DNA from: Bdellovibrionales bacterium
Lineage (GTDB): Bacteria > Bdellovibrionota > Bdellovibrionia > Bdellovibrionales > UBA1609
Direction: 5' to 3'
Assembly: GCA_020628165.1 (NCBI GenBank)
Contig: JAHDFM010000023.1
Coordinates: 16,487 to 54,127, forward strand
Length of the DNA: 37,641 nt
Under the pieces are notes generated by a model. It was given only the letters and a program-made list of their open reading frames with translations. It did not search any database and had not been told where the DNA came from. This document shows, in pieces, positions 23,497-32,064 of the stretch (position 1 is the stretch's first letter; each line of letters begins with the position of its first letter). Position numbers and translations under genes: made by a program.

Positions 23497-23994
23497 TTAT
23501 TGGATTGCGAATTCGGTGAAATAGGCATTTTTGACAATTCCATCTGTTAGAATAGAATTTACCTCTGCCATAATTTCATCCTTAAGAATTAATTTTCCTT
23601 GCACGGACCGAATGTCGGCAACTGTCTTTTCATTGATTAACTTTAGAATAGAGTCACGGGCTTCTGCTCCTAGATCAGAGATCTCTTCAAAACCCCTTTC
23701 GTCTAACATTTCTAATTGTAAAGATAAGCGTACGAACCGCCTTGGAGTTCCACTCAAATTGACGTTAAAAGGAACGAGCTTATAGACATAATCCTCATTA
23801 GCATCACTCTTCTGAGCGTCTTTCCACTGTTGCATCAGTATATCTTCATTGGTTTGTTTTTTTGTCGGGAAAGAACCCTGATACGCCAAGAAAACACCGA
23901 CAGCCACAACTAAAAAATTTGTTGCCAAAAAGGCAATTAATAAAATGGGGGATCGTGATTCACTGACTACTATGTCATCAATTTCTTCAGACAT
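23497..23994 (-). CDS. fliL: FliL-like flagellar basal-body protein
   Basis: A 165-residue inner-membrane protein with a short cytoplasmic N-terminus, one span (~16-38) and a periplasmic domain. The end of the domain, with DGIVKNAYFTEFAIQ, is the FliL signature, and FNVNLSG...RFVRLSLQLEM matches the first strands. FliL binds the stator and supports torque. AAGGAGAG precedes the ATG. No other flagellar gene is adjacent, so it could be one of several FliL copies outside the flagellar cluster. Confidence 0.82.
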   Translation of the reverse strand: MSEEIDDIVVSESRSPILLIAFLATNFLVVAVGVFLAYQGSFPTKKQTNEDILMQQWKDAQKSDANEDYVYKLVPFNVNLSGTPRRFVRLSLQLEMLDERGFEEISDLGAEARDSILKLINEKTVADIRSVQGKLILKDEIMAEVNSILTDGIVKNAYFTEFAIQ

Positions 23995-24194
23995 GATTCT
24001 CTCCTTAAAAACATATCGGAAGCATTGACCATTGCCTTAAGCCCAACTAAAGCCTTGCAAGAAGGCTTGTATCATTTCGATATAATGCGCAGCAAAACTG
24101 AGTAGAAATAAAGATTTTAGGATCACTTAGTGATAATAAACTATCTTTATAGAAAGATGATAGATTAACACGAACCATATGGCAAAATAGGTTT

Positions 24195-25172
24195 ATGCAT
24201 TCGTTAAGCAAATACATACTGACTCTATTAATGTTCACCCACATGACAGCTTTTTCAAATGAGCCAATTGTGACCGACCCAAGTCCAGTGGCTCCTCCTG
24301 AAGGCCTTGTCCCTTCTGGTCTTATTCAGCTCGGAACAGGCAGTTACCACCCAAACAAAGCGATTGTTGCTGATAAAGCTCGACGAACCCTCTCTGTTTG
24401 GAAAAACAATAACGGCGATATTCAGCTTCTTGCTCACTATGCCATGGACCATGGAAAAAAAAGTGGCGACAAAGTAAAACAGGGCGATCTTAAAACTCCT
24501 GAGGGAATTTACTTTGTGCAAGATAAAAAATACTCAAAAGAGCTCGACTTCAATGAGTACGGTGTTATGGCTTTCACGCTCAACTACCCAAATCATTTTG
24601 ATCGCATGCTAAAAAAAACTGGCAGCGGTATATGGCTTCACTCCATCCCACCTCACAAAACACTCAAGCGAGGATCTCGTGGTTGCTTAGTTTTACGAGA
24701 AAACAACATTAAAAAAATTGATAAACATATAAAGCTCGACAGCAGAACTCCTATTCTTATTTACGACCAGGTCGAGTACATAACTAAAGAACAACTCAAA
24801 GCACAACAGCAAAAATTGATGGCCTGGCTTAGTGCTTGGAAGCAACAATGGCAGACTAAAGATTCAAACTCTTACATCAGCAATTACTCTAAAAAATTTC
24901 AATCAAAAGGTATGAATTACAATCAATGGAAACTCTATAAAAAAAATGTCAGCCAAAGCACACGCCAAATCAAAGTGCAAGTGCGACAACCTGTGATCTA
25001 TAAAAATAAAGACCAAATCATAGTGCGCTTTTTACAAGACTATAGCTCTGATGTAACCAATGATTTTGGTGAAAAAACTCTGTATTTGAAGCTTGAAAAT
25101 CAACAACCAAAAATTGTTTCAGAAATCTGGAAACAAGAAAAGAAAGAACTTCTAGGCTCGATGAGTTTATAA
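24195..25172 (+). CDS. L,D-transpeptidase (YkuD) with C-terminal NTF2-like domain
   Basis: A 325-residue exported enzyme. The signal peptide is residues ~1-21. The YkuD domain (about 54-188) has the catalytic His149 in IWLHSIPP and SRGC (161-164) with nucleophile Cys164. The C-terminal part (~195-318), with AWLSAWKQQW and NYNQWKLYK, resembles the NTF2/SnoaL-like domain often found after YkuD in proteobacterial enzymes. Such enzymes cross-link peptidoglycan or attach lipoproteins; in predatory bacteria related enzymes remodel the prey wall. The ATG at 24195 has AGG five bases upstream. It is monocistronic and divergent from fliL. Confidence 0.88.
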   Translation: MHSLSKYILTLLMFTHMTAFSNEPIVTDPSPVAPPEGLVPSGLIQLGTGSYHPNKAIVADKARRTLSVWKNNNGDIQLLAHYAMDHGKKSGDKVKQGDLKTPEGIYFVQDKKYSKELDFNEYGVMAFTLNYPNHFDRMLKKTGSGIWLHSIPPHKTLKRGSRGCLVLRENNIKKIDKHIKLDSRTPILIYDQVEYITKEQLKAQQQKLMAWLSAWKQQWQTKDSNSYISNYSKKFQSKGMNYNQWKLYKKNVSQSTRQIKVQVRQPVIYKNKDQIIVRFLQDYSSDVTNDFGEKTLYLKLENQQPKIVSEIWKQEKKELLGSMSL

Positions 25173-25178
25173 AAAAAA

Positions 25179-25202
25179 GAGTCACATCTTTTAATGTGAC
25201 TC
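25179..25202 (-). terminator. Rho-independent terminator of the sppA-to-rhomboid operon
   Basis: A 9-base perfect stem (25179-25187 with 25194-25202) and a 6-base loop. On the minus strand eight U residues follow, 30 bases past the stop at 25232. It lies just after the stop of the convergent transpeptidase and may stop both. Confidence 0.8.
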
Positions 25203-25231
25203 CAGATTCAATATCAAAAAAATTTAATAAA

Positions 25232-25492
25232 TCACCCAAGTGGGTTATTTGGATCGAAGCTTCCATAGCTTGTTTGCTGAATGTTGCTGTCAGCTTCTTG
25301 AGTTGCTTCAGGAGTGTTGGTATCTGTCATCGCACCGTCATCGATTTCTACTTTGATGGCGTTGCTTGAGCAGTCTTCCAAAGACGACAAATGAGCATCG
25401 ATTTCGCTTTGTGAAATTAGCTTATCATTTAAGTTAATGTCTAACATGCGCGTATCGAATTTAAGTTTGTTGAATTCAGTTTTTAAACTCAT
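25232..25492 (-). CDS. Small acidic protein of unknown function
   Basis: An 86-residue soluble, acidic protein with no signal peptide, membrane span or recognised motif; the last ~35 residues look disordered (Thr, Asp, Gln, Asn-rich). The ATG at 25492 follows GGAGAC at good spacing and lies 10 bases after the rhomboid stop; the longer frame from 25540 would overlap the rhomboid gene. It is the last gene of the operon. Function unknown. Confidence 0.6.
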   Translation of the reverse strand: MSLKTEFNKLKFDTRMLDINLNDKLISQSEIDAHLSSLEDCSSNAIKVEIDDGAMTDTNTPEATQEADSNIQQTSYGSFDPNNPLG

Positions 25493-25502
25493 AAAGTCTC
25501 CG

Positions 25503-26255
25503 TTAATTCCAGTATTTAGGCTCTCTGGAATTTTTATCATTGTCTACCACTAATTTGAGTTTACGTCCATGCCTGTTGGTTTTTTTTCTCAGTCTCTGCC
25601 CCTTATTTCTGACCCAGAATGTAAGAAATAAAAAGCCAACAATCACACCACCTAAGTGAGCTAAGTTTGCGACTTCACTACTAAAACCAGAACTCAACAA
25701 ACTCAAAAGCTCAATCACACCCAAAATCATCACAAAGTACTTGGCCTTGAGTGGAAAAATTCCAAAGAAGTAAATCAAGCGATCAGCAAAAATAATCCCG
25801 TAAGCTAAGAACAGCCCATAAACAGCCCCAGAGGCTCCGACGACAGGGCTGTACAATGGAACCCCATTCTTTGTAATTAAGTAGTACACACCCATGATAA
25901 GGGTGTACAAGATGCCGGCCCCAACTCCACACACCATATAGTATATGAAGAAAAAACGGCTACCCCAGCGCTGCTCGAGCTCTGATCCCAACATCCACAA
26001 CATCAACATATTAAACAAGACATGAAATAAACTGTTCGAGTGCAAGAACATGTAGGTGAAAAATTCCCACAACCAAAACTTGGCAAAGATAGTGACTGGC
26101 TGCAAACCAAACCACAAGAACAGGTTGTCCTTCTCAAAGAAATATTGCTGGATAATTAAAACACCAATCACCCAAACGGCCACATTGATAATGATCAGTT
26201 TTTTCACTACAGGGGTGAGTTTTGGTATTTGAAACTGGACTTGCTGCTGACTCAT
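25503..26255 (-). CDS. Rhomboid-family intramembrane serine protease
   Basis: A 250-residue protein with six or so membrane spans. It has the rhomboid landmarks in order: HSNSLFHVLFNM (72-83) with H78 and N82, ELEQRWGSRFF (92-102), GASGAVYG (140-147) with catalytic Ser142, and the second catalytic His200 in AHLGG. Rhomboids cut membrane-embedded substrates. The C-terminal tail is basic. It follows the epimerase gene after 2 bp with a weak ribosome-binding site. Substrate unknown. Confidence 0.93.
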   Translation of the reverse strand: MSQQQVQFQIPKLTPVVKKLIIINVAVWVIGVLIIQQYFFEKDNLFLWFGLQPVTIFAKFWLWEFFTYMFLHSNSLFHVLFNMLMLWMLGSELEQRWGSRFFFIYYMVCGVGAGILYTLIMGVYYLITKNGVPLYSPVVGASGAVYGLFLAYGIIFADRLIYFFGIFPLKAKYFVMILGVIELLSLLSSGFSSEVANLAHLGGVIVGFLFLTFWVRNKGQRLRKKTNRHGRKLKLVVDNDKNSREPKYWN

Positions 26256-26257
26256 AT

Positions 26258-26683
26258 TTAGCTTTTTTGGCTGACCTCTAAGAGCACTCCTCCGGTTGAT
26301 TTCGGATGAACAAAGGCCACCATCATATTGTGAGCTCCTTTTTTAGGCTCATCATTGATTAATCTCACATTCGCTCTTTTTAAATTATCCATGACTTGAA
26401 CAATATCATCAACCCGTAAACATATATGATGAATGCCTGGACCTCTTTTATCTAAAAACTTTTGGATGGGACTGGCCTCATTGGTTGGCTCTAAGAGCTC
26501 TAACTTAGATGAATTCTGCAAATTAAGCATTGCGACACGAACCCCTTCTGACTCTACTGTTTCATACACAATGTCTTCAATTCCCATAGCTTGGTAAAAG
26601 CCAATGCTTTCTTCGATTGACTTAACGGCGATGCCGACGTGATCAAAATTAAAGGCTCCTAAGTACTTTTTGACCTCTTCCAT
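26258..26683 (-). CDS. mce: Methylmalonyl-CoA epimerase
   Basis: A 141-residue VOC-fold enzyme. FDHVGIAVKSIEESIGFY (13-30), KLELLEP (60-66), GPGIHHICLRVDDI (81-94) and the closing GGVLLEV (131-137) are the features of methylmalonyl-CoA epimerase, including metal ligands His15 and Glu136. It converts (S)- to (R)-methylmalonyl-CoA in propionate and odd-chain degradation. No mutase or carboxylase is next to it. GGAGGAACC precedes the ATG. Confidence 0.88.
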   Translation of the reverse strand: MEEVKKYLGAFNFDHVGIAVKSIEESIGFYQAMGIEDIVYETVESEGVRVAMLNLQNSSKLELLEPTNEASPIQKFLDKRGPGIHHICLRVDDIVQVMDNLKRANVRLINDEPKKGAHNMMVAFVHPKSTGGVLLEVSQKS

Positions 26684-26701
26684 CAGTGGTTCCTCCCCAA
26701 C

Positions 26702-27241
26702 TTATGCGGTTAATTTTTTGAAATACTCTTCGTAACTTTTGTATGTGTCTTCAAGGCTCACTGGAATCAACTTTGTTTCGGCGATCAAAGGGAAAAAATT
26801 TGTATCACCGCTCCATCGAGGGATCACATGCCAATGCAAGTGATCTGGAATACCAGCACCTGCCACTTTGCCGTGATTCATACCCAAGTTAATGCCTGCA
26901 CAGTTATAAATGGTTTTAACTGCCTTCACAGTTGTTTTTAGTAACTCACTCAAATCCAAATACTCTTCTGAACTCAATTCTAAAAGATCACCGACATGCC
27001 TATGTGGCAAAACTAAAGCATGACCAGAATTATAAGGGTACTTGTTTAACACCACCATGGAGTGTTTACTTTTATAAACACAAAGACTTTCAAATGATGG
27101 TCCTTTAGCAAAAGCATTACAAAAAACACACTCATCGCCGTCTGGCTTCACCACCCGTCTTAAATATTTCAAACGGTCTGGACGAGAGATATAATCCCTT
27201 TCCTGTGGCCAAATCTCAGATAAATCTATTTTATCACTCAT
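26702..27241 (-). CDS. HIT-family nucleotide hydrolase/phosphorylase
   Basis: A 179-residue histidine-triad protein. The motif HLHWHV (134-139) gives H134, H136 and H138; HALVLPHRH precedes it. CVFC (38-41) with the later histidine could bind zinc, as in the longer HIT branch related to Ap4A phosphorylase. Members hydrolyse or phosphorolyse dinucleotides or nucleotide conjugates. Its start shares a base with the sppA stop (TAATG). Confidence 0.9.
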   Translation of the reverse strand: MSDKIDLSEIWPQERDYISRPDRLKYLRRVVKPDGDECVFCNAFAKGPSFESLCVYKSKHSMVVLNKYPYNSGHALVLPHRHVGDLLELSSEEYLDLSELLKTTVKAVKTIYNCAGINLGMNHGKVAGAGIPDHLHWHVIPRWSGDTNFFPLIAETKLIPVSLEDTYKSYEEYFKKLTA

Positions 27242-28152
27242 TAGTCAATATACCCTGGCATAATAGCTAGTGGTTTACCCAATAATTTTAAACGCTGCTC
27301 AAAAGGGTTCACTTTTACAAGGCCTGATTTCATTTCACCTATCACTTCGTATATGTCAGGTCTTTTCTTGGGTGGAGTGAACATTTCTGGATCATCACCA
27401 AGCCCAGTCATTTCACCAATCATTTTTTTGGCGTCACTGTAAGTTCCGATTTGGTCAGCAAAGCCTAACTCTACTGCTGTTTCACCAGTAAAAATTCTTC
27501 CGTCTGTGTACTTTTCAACAATATGTTCAGCAATCTTTCTATTGGCTAAGATATCTCTAATAAACTGAGACTGAACCTCATCAATCATCTCTTTGAAATA
27601 GACTCTTTCTTCTTCAGTCATAGGGCGACTCTCAGAACCCGCATCTTTTAAAGCTCCTGATGTGATTGATTGTGGTTTGATCTTGGCCCATGAGTAAAGT
27701 TCTGACAAATCAGCAAATTGCATGATCACTCCAATAGAGCCCATCAAAGTACCGGGGTTGGTTACAACTTTTGAACCCGCAGAAGCAATGTAGTACCCAC
27801 CACTAGCAGCCATAGAGCTGCTCACCACGACCACTGGTTTTTTTAACTCATTTTTTATACGCATTAGCTCTGCGTAAATCTCTTGGCTAGGTCCAACCAC
27901 GCCACCGGGAGAGTTCAATTGCAACAACACCCCTTTGATATTTTCTTCAGCTGCATAATCGCGAATTGGCTCGAGCACAGACTTTCCGTCCATGATCACG
28001 CCTTCCAACTCTAAATTTAAAATAGAGCTCTTTGAAACCTTGTTAAAAGTAGATGTTGGGTTGAACTGAGAACTCATGGCCCCCAAAGACATCAATAAAA
28101 AAATAAAAAAGATGGCTGCACAAATGGTTACGAAATTCTTTAAAAAACTCAT
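27241..28152 (-). CDS. sppA: Signal peptide peptidase SppA (short form)
   Basis: A 303-residue S49 serine peptidase of the short form. An N-terminal membrane anchor (~7-26) is followed by the S49 domain: LLQLNSPGG (76-84), SSSMAASGGYYIA (111-123) with nucleophile Ser117, GSIGVIMQ, and SGALKDAGS (165-173) with the general base Lys169. It degrades signal peptides and membrane proteins. The ATG at 28152 is preferred (AAAGGAAAG upstream, anchor begins directly after) over the longer frame from 28218. First gene of the operon sppA-HIT-mce-rhomboid-small protein. Confidence 0.93.
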   Translation of the reverse strand: MSFLKNFVTICAAIFFIFLLMSLGAMSSQFNPTSTFNKVSKSSILNLELEGVIMDGKSVLEPIRDYAAEENIKGVLLQLNSPGGVVGPSQEIYAELMRIKNELKKPVVVVSSSMAASGGYYIASAGSKVVTNPGTLMGSIGVIMQFADLSELYSWAKIKPQSITSGALKDAGSESRPMTEEERVYFKEMIDEVQSQFIRDILANRKIAEHIVEKYTDGRIFTGETAVELGFADQIGTYSDAKKMIGEMTGLGDDPEMFTPPKKRPDIYEVIGEMKSGLVKVNPFEQRLKLLGKPLAIMPGYID

Positions 28153-28174
28153 GGCTTTCCTTTGCAGTATTTTG

Positions 28175-28193
28175 TTTGCACAAACGTTATACC
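28175..28193 (-). promoter_or_regulatory. Possible extended -10 promoter of sppA operon
   Basis: On the minus strand, just beyond the rpsA terminator, TGGTATAAC (28194-28186) forms an extended -10. It is followed by GTTTG-TG-CAAAC, a small inverted repeat that could be an operator. No good -35 is seen at normal spacing. Confidence 0.3.
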
Positions 28194-28201
28194 AAAAAAT
28201 A

Positions 28202-28232
28202 AAAAAAGGCTCTAACAATTAGAGCCTTTTTT
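28202..28232 (-). terminator. Rho-independent terminator of rpsA
   Basis: GGCTCTAA (28208-28215) pairs with TTAGAGCC (28219-28226) across a CAA loop, with A and T tracts on the two sides. On the minus strand a U run follows. It is 30 bases past the rpsA stop. Confidence 0.85.
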
Positions 28233-28261
28233 AATAAATATTTTATGAATACAATGAGTAA

Positions 28262-30076
28262 TTAATCGTCTTTTTGCGGAGTCACCTGCGCTGTTTTAAG
28301 AGCATCTCCAAAAACATCACCTAAGCTAGTTTTAGAGGTCGAAGTGGCTTTTTTGATGTACTCATCAACATCTACTTTCTGCTCTCTTAATTTGACAATT
28401 TTTGCACTCAAGCTGATTTTACGAGCGTCTTTATCAATAGTAATCACTTCAGCTTTGATGGTCTCGCCTTCTTTGACAAACTCTTCAGCTTTATCGATTC
28501 TTTTTGTCGTTAACTCACTGATGTGAATTAAACCCTCGATATGAGACTCTAGTTCAACGAAAACACCAAAATCAGCAAGCTTCACAACTTTAACATCATG
28601 TTGTGAACCAATTGAGTATTTATCATCAATGCTTGCCCAAGGATCGCCATCTAATTGCTTTATACCAAGACTGAATCTTTCGTTTTCAATATCGACGCCA
28701 AGAACAACAGCTTTCACTTGCTGACCTTTTTCTACAACTTCAGATGGGTGATTCACTCGCTTCGTCCAAGAGAAGTCAGAAATGTGAATCAAACCGTCAA
28801 TACCTTCAGAAATACCGATGAAAGCTCCAAAGTCAGTCAATGACTTGACTTCACCTTCAATGATCGTGCCCGGAGGATAGCTGTCTTTCAACGTCACCCA
28901 AGGGTTTGGCTCAAGTTGCTTCATACCAAGACTGATTCGTCTGTTTTCAGCATCAAGATCAAGTACGACAACCTTCACTTCGTCACCAACGTTAACTACA
29001 TCTGACGGATGTTTCACGCGCTTGACCCAGCTCATTTCACTAACATGGATAAGGCCTTCAATGCCTTCACCAAGTTCAACGAAAGCACCGTAGTCTGCTA
29101 AGTTAACGATTTTACCTTCAAGCTGTTTTCCTTTCGGGTAATCTTGAGAAATTTTGCCCCAAGGATCTTCGCTCATTTGCTTTAGACCTAAAGACACTCT
29201 TTCTTTAGAGTTATCAAATTTTAACACTTTAACATCAAGCTCATCGCCCACGTTTAACATTTCTGATGGATGTTTAACACGTCCCCAGCTCATGTCAGTG
29301 ATGTGCAATAGACCATCCATTCCGCCAAGATCTAAGAACGCACCGTAATCAGTGATGTTCTTAACGATCCCTTTGACGATAGATCCTTCAGACATGTTGT
29401 CTAAAGTTTGTGATCTGAGGCTTTCTCTTTCAGCTTCTAAAATTGCTCTACGTGAAAGAACAATATTGCCTCTGCGCTTGTTGAATTTAATCACTTTAAA
29501 TTTATAAGTATTGCCAATGTAGACGTCCATGTTTCTCACCGGGCGAAGATCAATTTGACTTCCTGGTAAGAACGCTTTCACTCCGATATCAACACTCAAG
29601 CCACCTTTAACTTTGGCGATCACTGTGCCTTCAATGATTTCTTCATTTTCAGCCGCTCTTGAGATGTCGTTCCAAGCTTTCAACATGTCAGCTTTATCTT
29701 TCGATAGAACAACCATGCCGTTTTCATTTTCAATTTTATCGACGTAAACTTCGACTTCCTCACCCACTTCTATGCTTTTGCCGTCAACTAAACGGAATTC
29801 ACTGATCGGGATGAGACCTTCACTTTTGTAGTTGATGTCGACAAGAACAAAGTCTTCCTGAACAGAAACAACTTTACCTTTAACAACTTCGCCTACTTTC
29901 GCTTCGTTTGTGCTTTTGAGTGAGTCCTGATACATGGACTCGAAAGAATCGACGCCAGATGCTTCATAATCATCTTGTGGGTTTTTTGGCACCTCACTGT
30001 CTGCAGCGTCTAAGACAGCTAAAACCTTTTCTCGCTCCATTTGAGCTTTTGACTTACTTGTGTTTGATGTGTTCAA
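28262..30076 (-). CDS. rpsA: 30S ribosomal protein S1
   Basis: A 604-residue protein with six S1 (OB-fold) repeats at roughly 60-127, 144-210, 227-297, 312-384, 397-470 and 484-556; the repeats carry the typical GAFV/GLIHISE/KRVKHPS segments. S1 binds mRNA and helps translation start. It is longer than the E. coli protein (557) because of an acidic N-terminal extension of about 45 residues and a C-terminal tail. The start is a TTG, firmly supported by AGGAGG six bases upstream; the first ATG lies 12 codons later with no such signal. It has its own promoter and leader hairpins (30092-30180). Confidence 0.96.
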   Translation of the reverse strand: MNTSNTSKSKAQMEREKVLAVLDAADSEVPKNPQDDYEASGVDSFESMYQDSLKSTNEAKVGEVVKGKVVSVQEDFVLVDINYKSEGLIPISEFRLVDGKSIEVGEEVEVYVDKIENENGMVVLSKDKADMLKAWNDISRAAENEEIIEGTVIAKVKGGLSVDIGVKAFLPGSQIDLRPVRNMDVYIGNTYKFKVIKFNKRRGNIVLSRRAILEAERESLRSQTLDNMSEGSIVKGIVKNITDYGAFLDLGGMDGLLHITDMSWGRVKHPSEMLNVGDELDVKVLKFDNSKERVSLGLKQMSEDPWGKISQDYPKGKQLEGKIVNLADYGAFVELGEGIEGLIHVSEMSWVKRVKHPSDVVNVGDEVKVVVLDLDAENRRISLGMKQLEPNPWVTLKDSYPPGTIIEGEVKSLTDFGAFIGISEGIDGLIHISDFSWTKRVNHPSEVVEKGQQVKAVVLGVDIENERFSLGIKQLDGDPWASIDDKYSIGSQHDVKVVKLADFGVFVELESHIEGLIHISELTTKRIDKAEEFVKEGETIKAEVITIDKDARKISLSAKIVKLREQKVDVDEYIKKATSTSKTSLGDVFGDALKTAQVTPQKDD

Positions 30077-30091
30077 ACAAAACCTCCTCGC

Positions 30092-30144
30092 GAAAACAGA
30101 GTCCTTAATTCTGTTTTCAAATTTTATTTCTCATATTAATGAGA
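30092..30144 (-). promoter_or_regulatory. rpsA 5' leader with two hairpins
   Basis: A 9-base stem (GAAAACAGA at 30092-30100 with 30110-30118, 9-base loop) ends about 4 bases before the rpsA ribosome-binding site, and a second stem (TCTCAT/ATGAGA, 30129-30144) lies further upstream. Both are in the inferred leader of ~70 bases. Such leaders allow S1 to repress its own translation in other bacteria; here this is inference. Confidence 0.55.
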
Positions 30145-30152
30145 TAGATGAG

Positions 30153-30180
30153 GTTATAGACGCTCTGTAGCCAAAGTCAA
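30153..30180 (-). promoter_or_regulatory. Sigma70-type promoter of rpsA
   Basis: On the minus strand TTGACT (30180-30175), 16 bases, TATAAC (30158-30153). Transcription would start near 30146, giving a leader of about 70 bases. Confidence 0.6.
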
Positions 30181-30215
30181 AATAAATCTTTAATATTATT
30201 GAAATTCTAGAGGAT

Positions 30216-30875
30216 TTAAATTTGTAATTTTTCTCTAATGGACTGCTCCACTTTGCGCACAACTTGCTGCAAATCCATGTCGGTAGTGTCGACCACAATT
30301 GCATTTTCTGGGATTTGCAAAGGTGAAGTCACCCGTTGGCTGTCTTGGGTGTCTCTAACCTGTTGAGATTTGTGGACTTCCTCAAAAGCCTTACCTTCTT
30401 CAAGTGCTCGGCGCTGAGCGCGATCTTCATCTTTAGCAGTTATATAAAATTTTAAATCGGCTTGTGGGAACACCACAGTCCCGCAATCTCTCCCTTCAGC
30501 GATGAGCCCTTTAACACCAACCGTGCAATCACGTTGAGCCTGCAGTAGCTCCTTTCTGACTTGAGGAAACTTACTAATTTGACTGGCGACACTGCCAACA
30601 TCATCTGTGTAGATTTGTTCTGTAACGTCTTTTCCTTCACAAAAAACAAGAGTTTTTTCTGAGCTCAGATGAACCTTCCATAAATCACTTTTTATGGCTT
30701 GAGCAAGATCCTGTTCCGACTCTAAAGACACCCCTTTATAAGAGGCAAAAAAAGCCAAGGCTCGGTAAAATGCCCCTGTTGAAACCCACGACCAACCAAG
30801 TGATGAGGCCACTTCTCGGCTGACAGATGATTTGCCGGAGGCTGCAGGACCATCAATTGTGACTACGTAACTCAT
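30216..30875 (-). CDS. cmk: Cytidylate kinase
   Basis: A 219-residue (d)CMP kinase. YVVTIDGPAASGKSSVSRE (3-21) holds the P-loop, STGAFYRALA is the CMP-binding motif, IAEGRDCGTVVFP contains the conserved GRD-GT-VF, and a C-terminal VDTTDMDLQQVV is typical. It phosphorylates CMP and dCMP. It overlaps the aminotransferase gene by 23 bases and precedes rpsA by 139 bp, the usual cmk-rpsA order of proteobacteria. Confidence 0.95.
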   Translation of the reverse strand: MSYVVTIDGPAASGKSSVSREVASSLGWSWVSTGAFYRALAFFASYKGVSLESEQDLAQAIKSDLWKVHLSSEKTLVFCEGKDVTEQIYTDDVGSVASQISKFPQVRKELLQAQRDCTVGVKGLIAEGRDCGTVVFPQADLKFYITAKDEDRAQRRALEEGKAFEEVHKSQQVRDTQDSQRVTSPLQIPENAIVVDTTDMDLQQVVRKVEQSIREKLQI

Positions 30876-31968
30876 TTAAAACCTTTTTAATTTCTTGCAT
30901 GGCAACTTGATTTTCTTCCCCAGTGCCAACACTCACTCTGAGGTGAGTCATTAATTTGTACGGCTTCACTGGCCGGGTGATGACACCTTTTTTTAAAAGC
31001 TTGTCAAAAACCACTTGTGAATCAAAGCCGGTATCAAATAAAACAAAATTAGCTTGTGACGGCCAGTATGTCACTTCCATTTTTTCAAATTCATTGTAAA
31101 AATAATCGAGACCTTGCCAGTTCACAGCTTGTGCTCGCTCTAAAAATTCAGTGTCCTCAAAGGCGGCAATGGCTGCCACTTGAGCCAAATGATTGACGTT
31201 GAATGGATTACGAATTCTGTTGATATAATTACAAACCATTTTATCAGCAATAATATAACCAACGCGCAAACCCGCAAGACCAAAAACTTTACTCAAAGTC
31301 TTTAAAATAACCACTTGTGGATATTTCTTTTGTAATTTTTGACTGTTGGGAAAATCTTTTGCTCGAACAAAATCATTGTAGGCTTCATCAAGCACTACCA
31401 ATGTGTTTTGCAAATCTTTAGTGGCTTCTAAGAGCTCGACAATTTTGCTCTCTGGTAAATAAGTGCCAGTTGGGTTATTAGGGTTTGCAACAAATATGAG
31501 TTTGTAATCTGAAGACTCTGATAACTTATTAACAAAACTATTTATATCGAGCTGCATTTGGTCGTTGAGGGGGACTTCGTCAACATGAATGTTGGCCGCT
31601 GTGGCGCAAATTTTATAAGCAATGAATGAAGACTCTGAGGTCAGAAGGCGATCATTATCAACACAAAATGTTCGAATCAAAAGGTCGATCAACTCATTAG
31701 AACCATTCCCAACGACAATTTCTTCAGGAGTGACATCATATTTTTTTGCCAGTAAATCTTTGAGTTGAGTGCAATTTGGATCGGGGTAACGATGTAGGTT
31801 TTCAACTTCTTGCTTTAAAGCTTGCTTGACCTTTTCACTTAAGCCCACTGGAGACTCGTTGCTGGCAAGTTTATAAACCTTATCGAGGTTGTGTTCTTTT
31901 TTTGTGGCTGCTATCGACTTTCCTGGCTTGTAAGGAACAAGCCCTAAAATATTCTTTGAGACTAACAT
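30853..31968 (-). CDS. hisC: Histidinol-phosphate aminotransferase-like (HisC family)
   Basis: A 371-residue fold-type I PLP enzyme: KLASNESPVG (33-42), NPNNPTGT (162-169), DEAY (194-197), and TLSKVFGLAGLRVGY (224-238) with PLP lysine K227. These fit HisC, which makes histidinol phosphate from imidazole-acetol phosphate. Next to cmk and rpsA, relatives often act on aromatic keto acids instead, so the substrate is open. The ATG at 31968 is preferred to a TTG at 32004 whose ribosome-binding site would be too close. The stop lies 23 bases inside cmk. Confidence 0.85.
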   Translation of the reverse strand: MLVSKNILGLVPYKPGKSIAATKKEHNLDKVYKLASNESPVGLSEKVKQALKQEVENLHRYPDPNCTQLKDLLAKKYDVTPEEIVVGNGSNELIDLLIRTFCVDNDRLLTSESSFIAYKICATAANIHVDEVPLNDQMQLDINSFVNKLSESSDYKLIFVANPNNPTGTYLPESKIVELLEATKDLQNTLVVLDEAYNDFVRAKDFPNSQKLQKKYPQVVILKTLSKVFGLAGLRVGYIIADKMVCNYINRIRNPFNVNHLAQVAAIAAFEDTEFLERAQAVNWQGLDYFYNEFEKMEVTYWPSQANFVLFDTGFDSQVVFDKLLKKGVITRPVKPYKLMTHLRVSVGTGEENQVAMQEIKKVLNELRSHN

Positions 31969-32064
31969 GAGCAACAACCTATCTAGAAAAAACGAGAAGC
32001 TCAACCCTCATTCTGCTTAGATTTCATTTTATTGCTAGGATTAGCTGGCTCAAACCTCATTGCA

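Noticed and set aside
24081-24086. TATAAT as promoter of the L,D-transpeptidase gene
   Set aside because: The -10 is perfect, but no -35 lies 16-18 bases upstream and there is no TG extension, so I did not list it.
28153-28218. Longer start for sppA
   Set aside because: The extension runs through the promoter-like region after the rpsA terminator. The ATG at 28152 has the ribosome-binding site and starts the membrane anchor.
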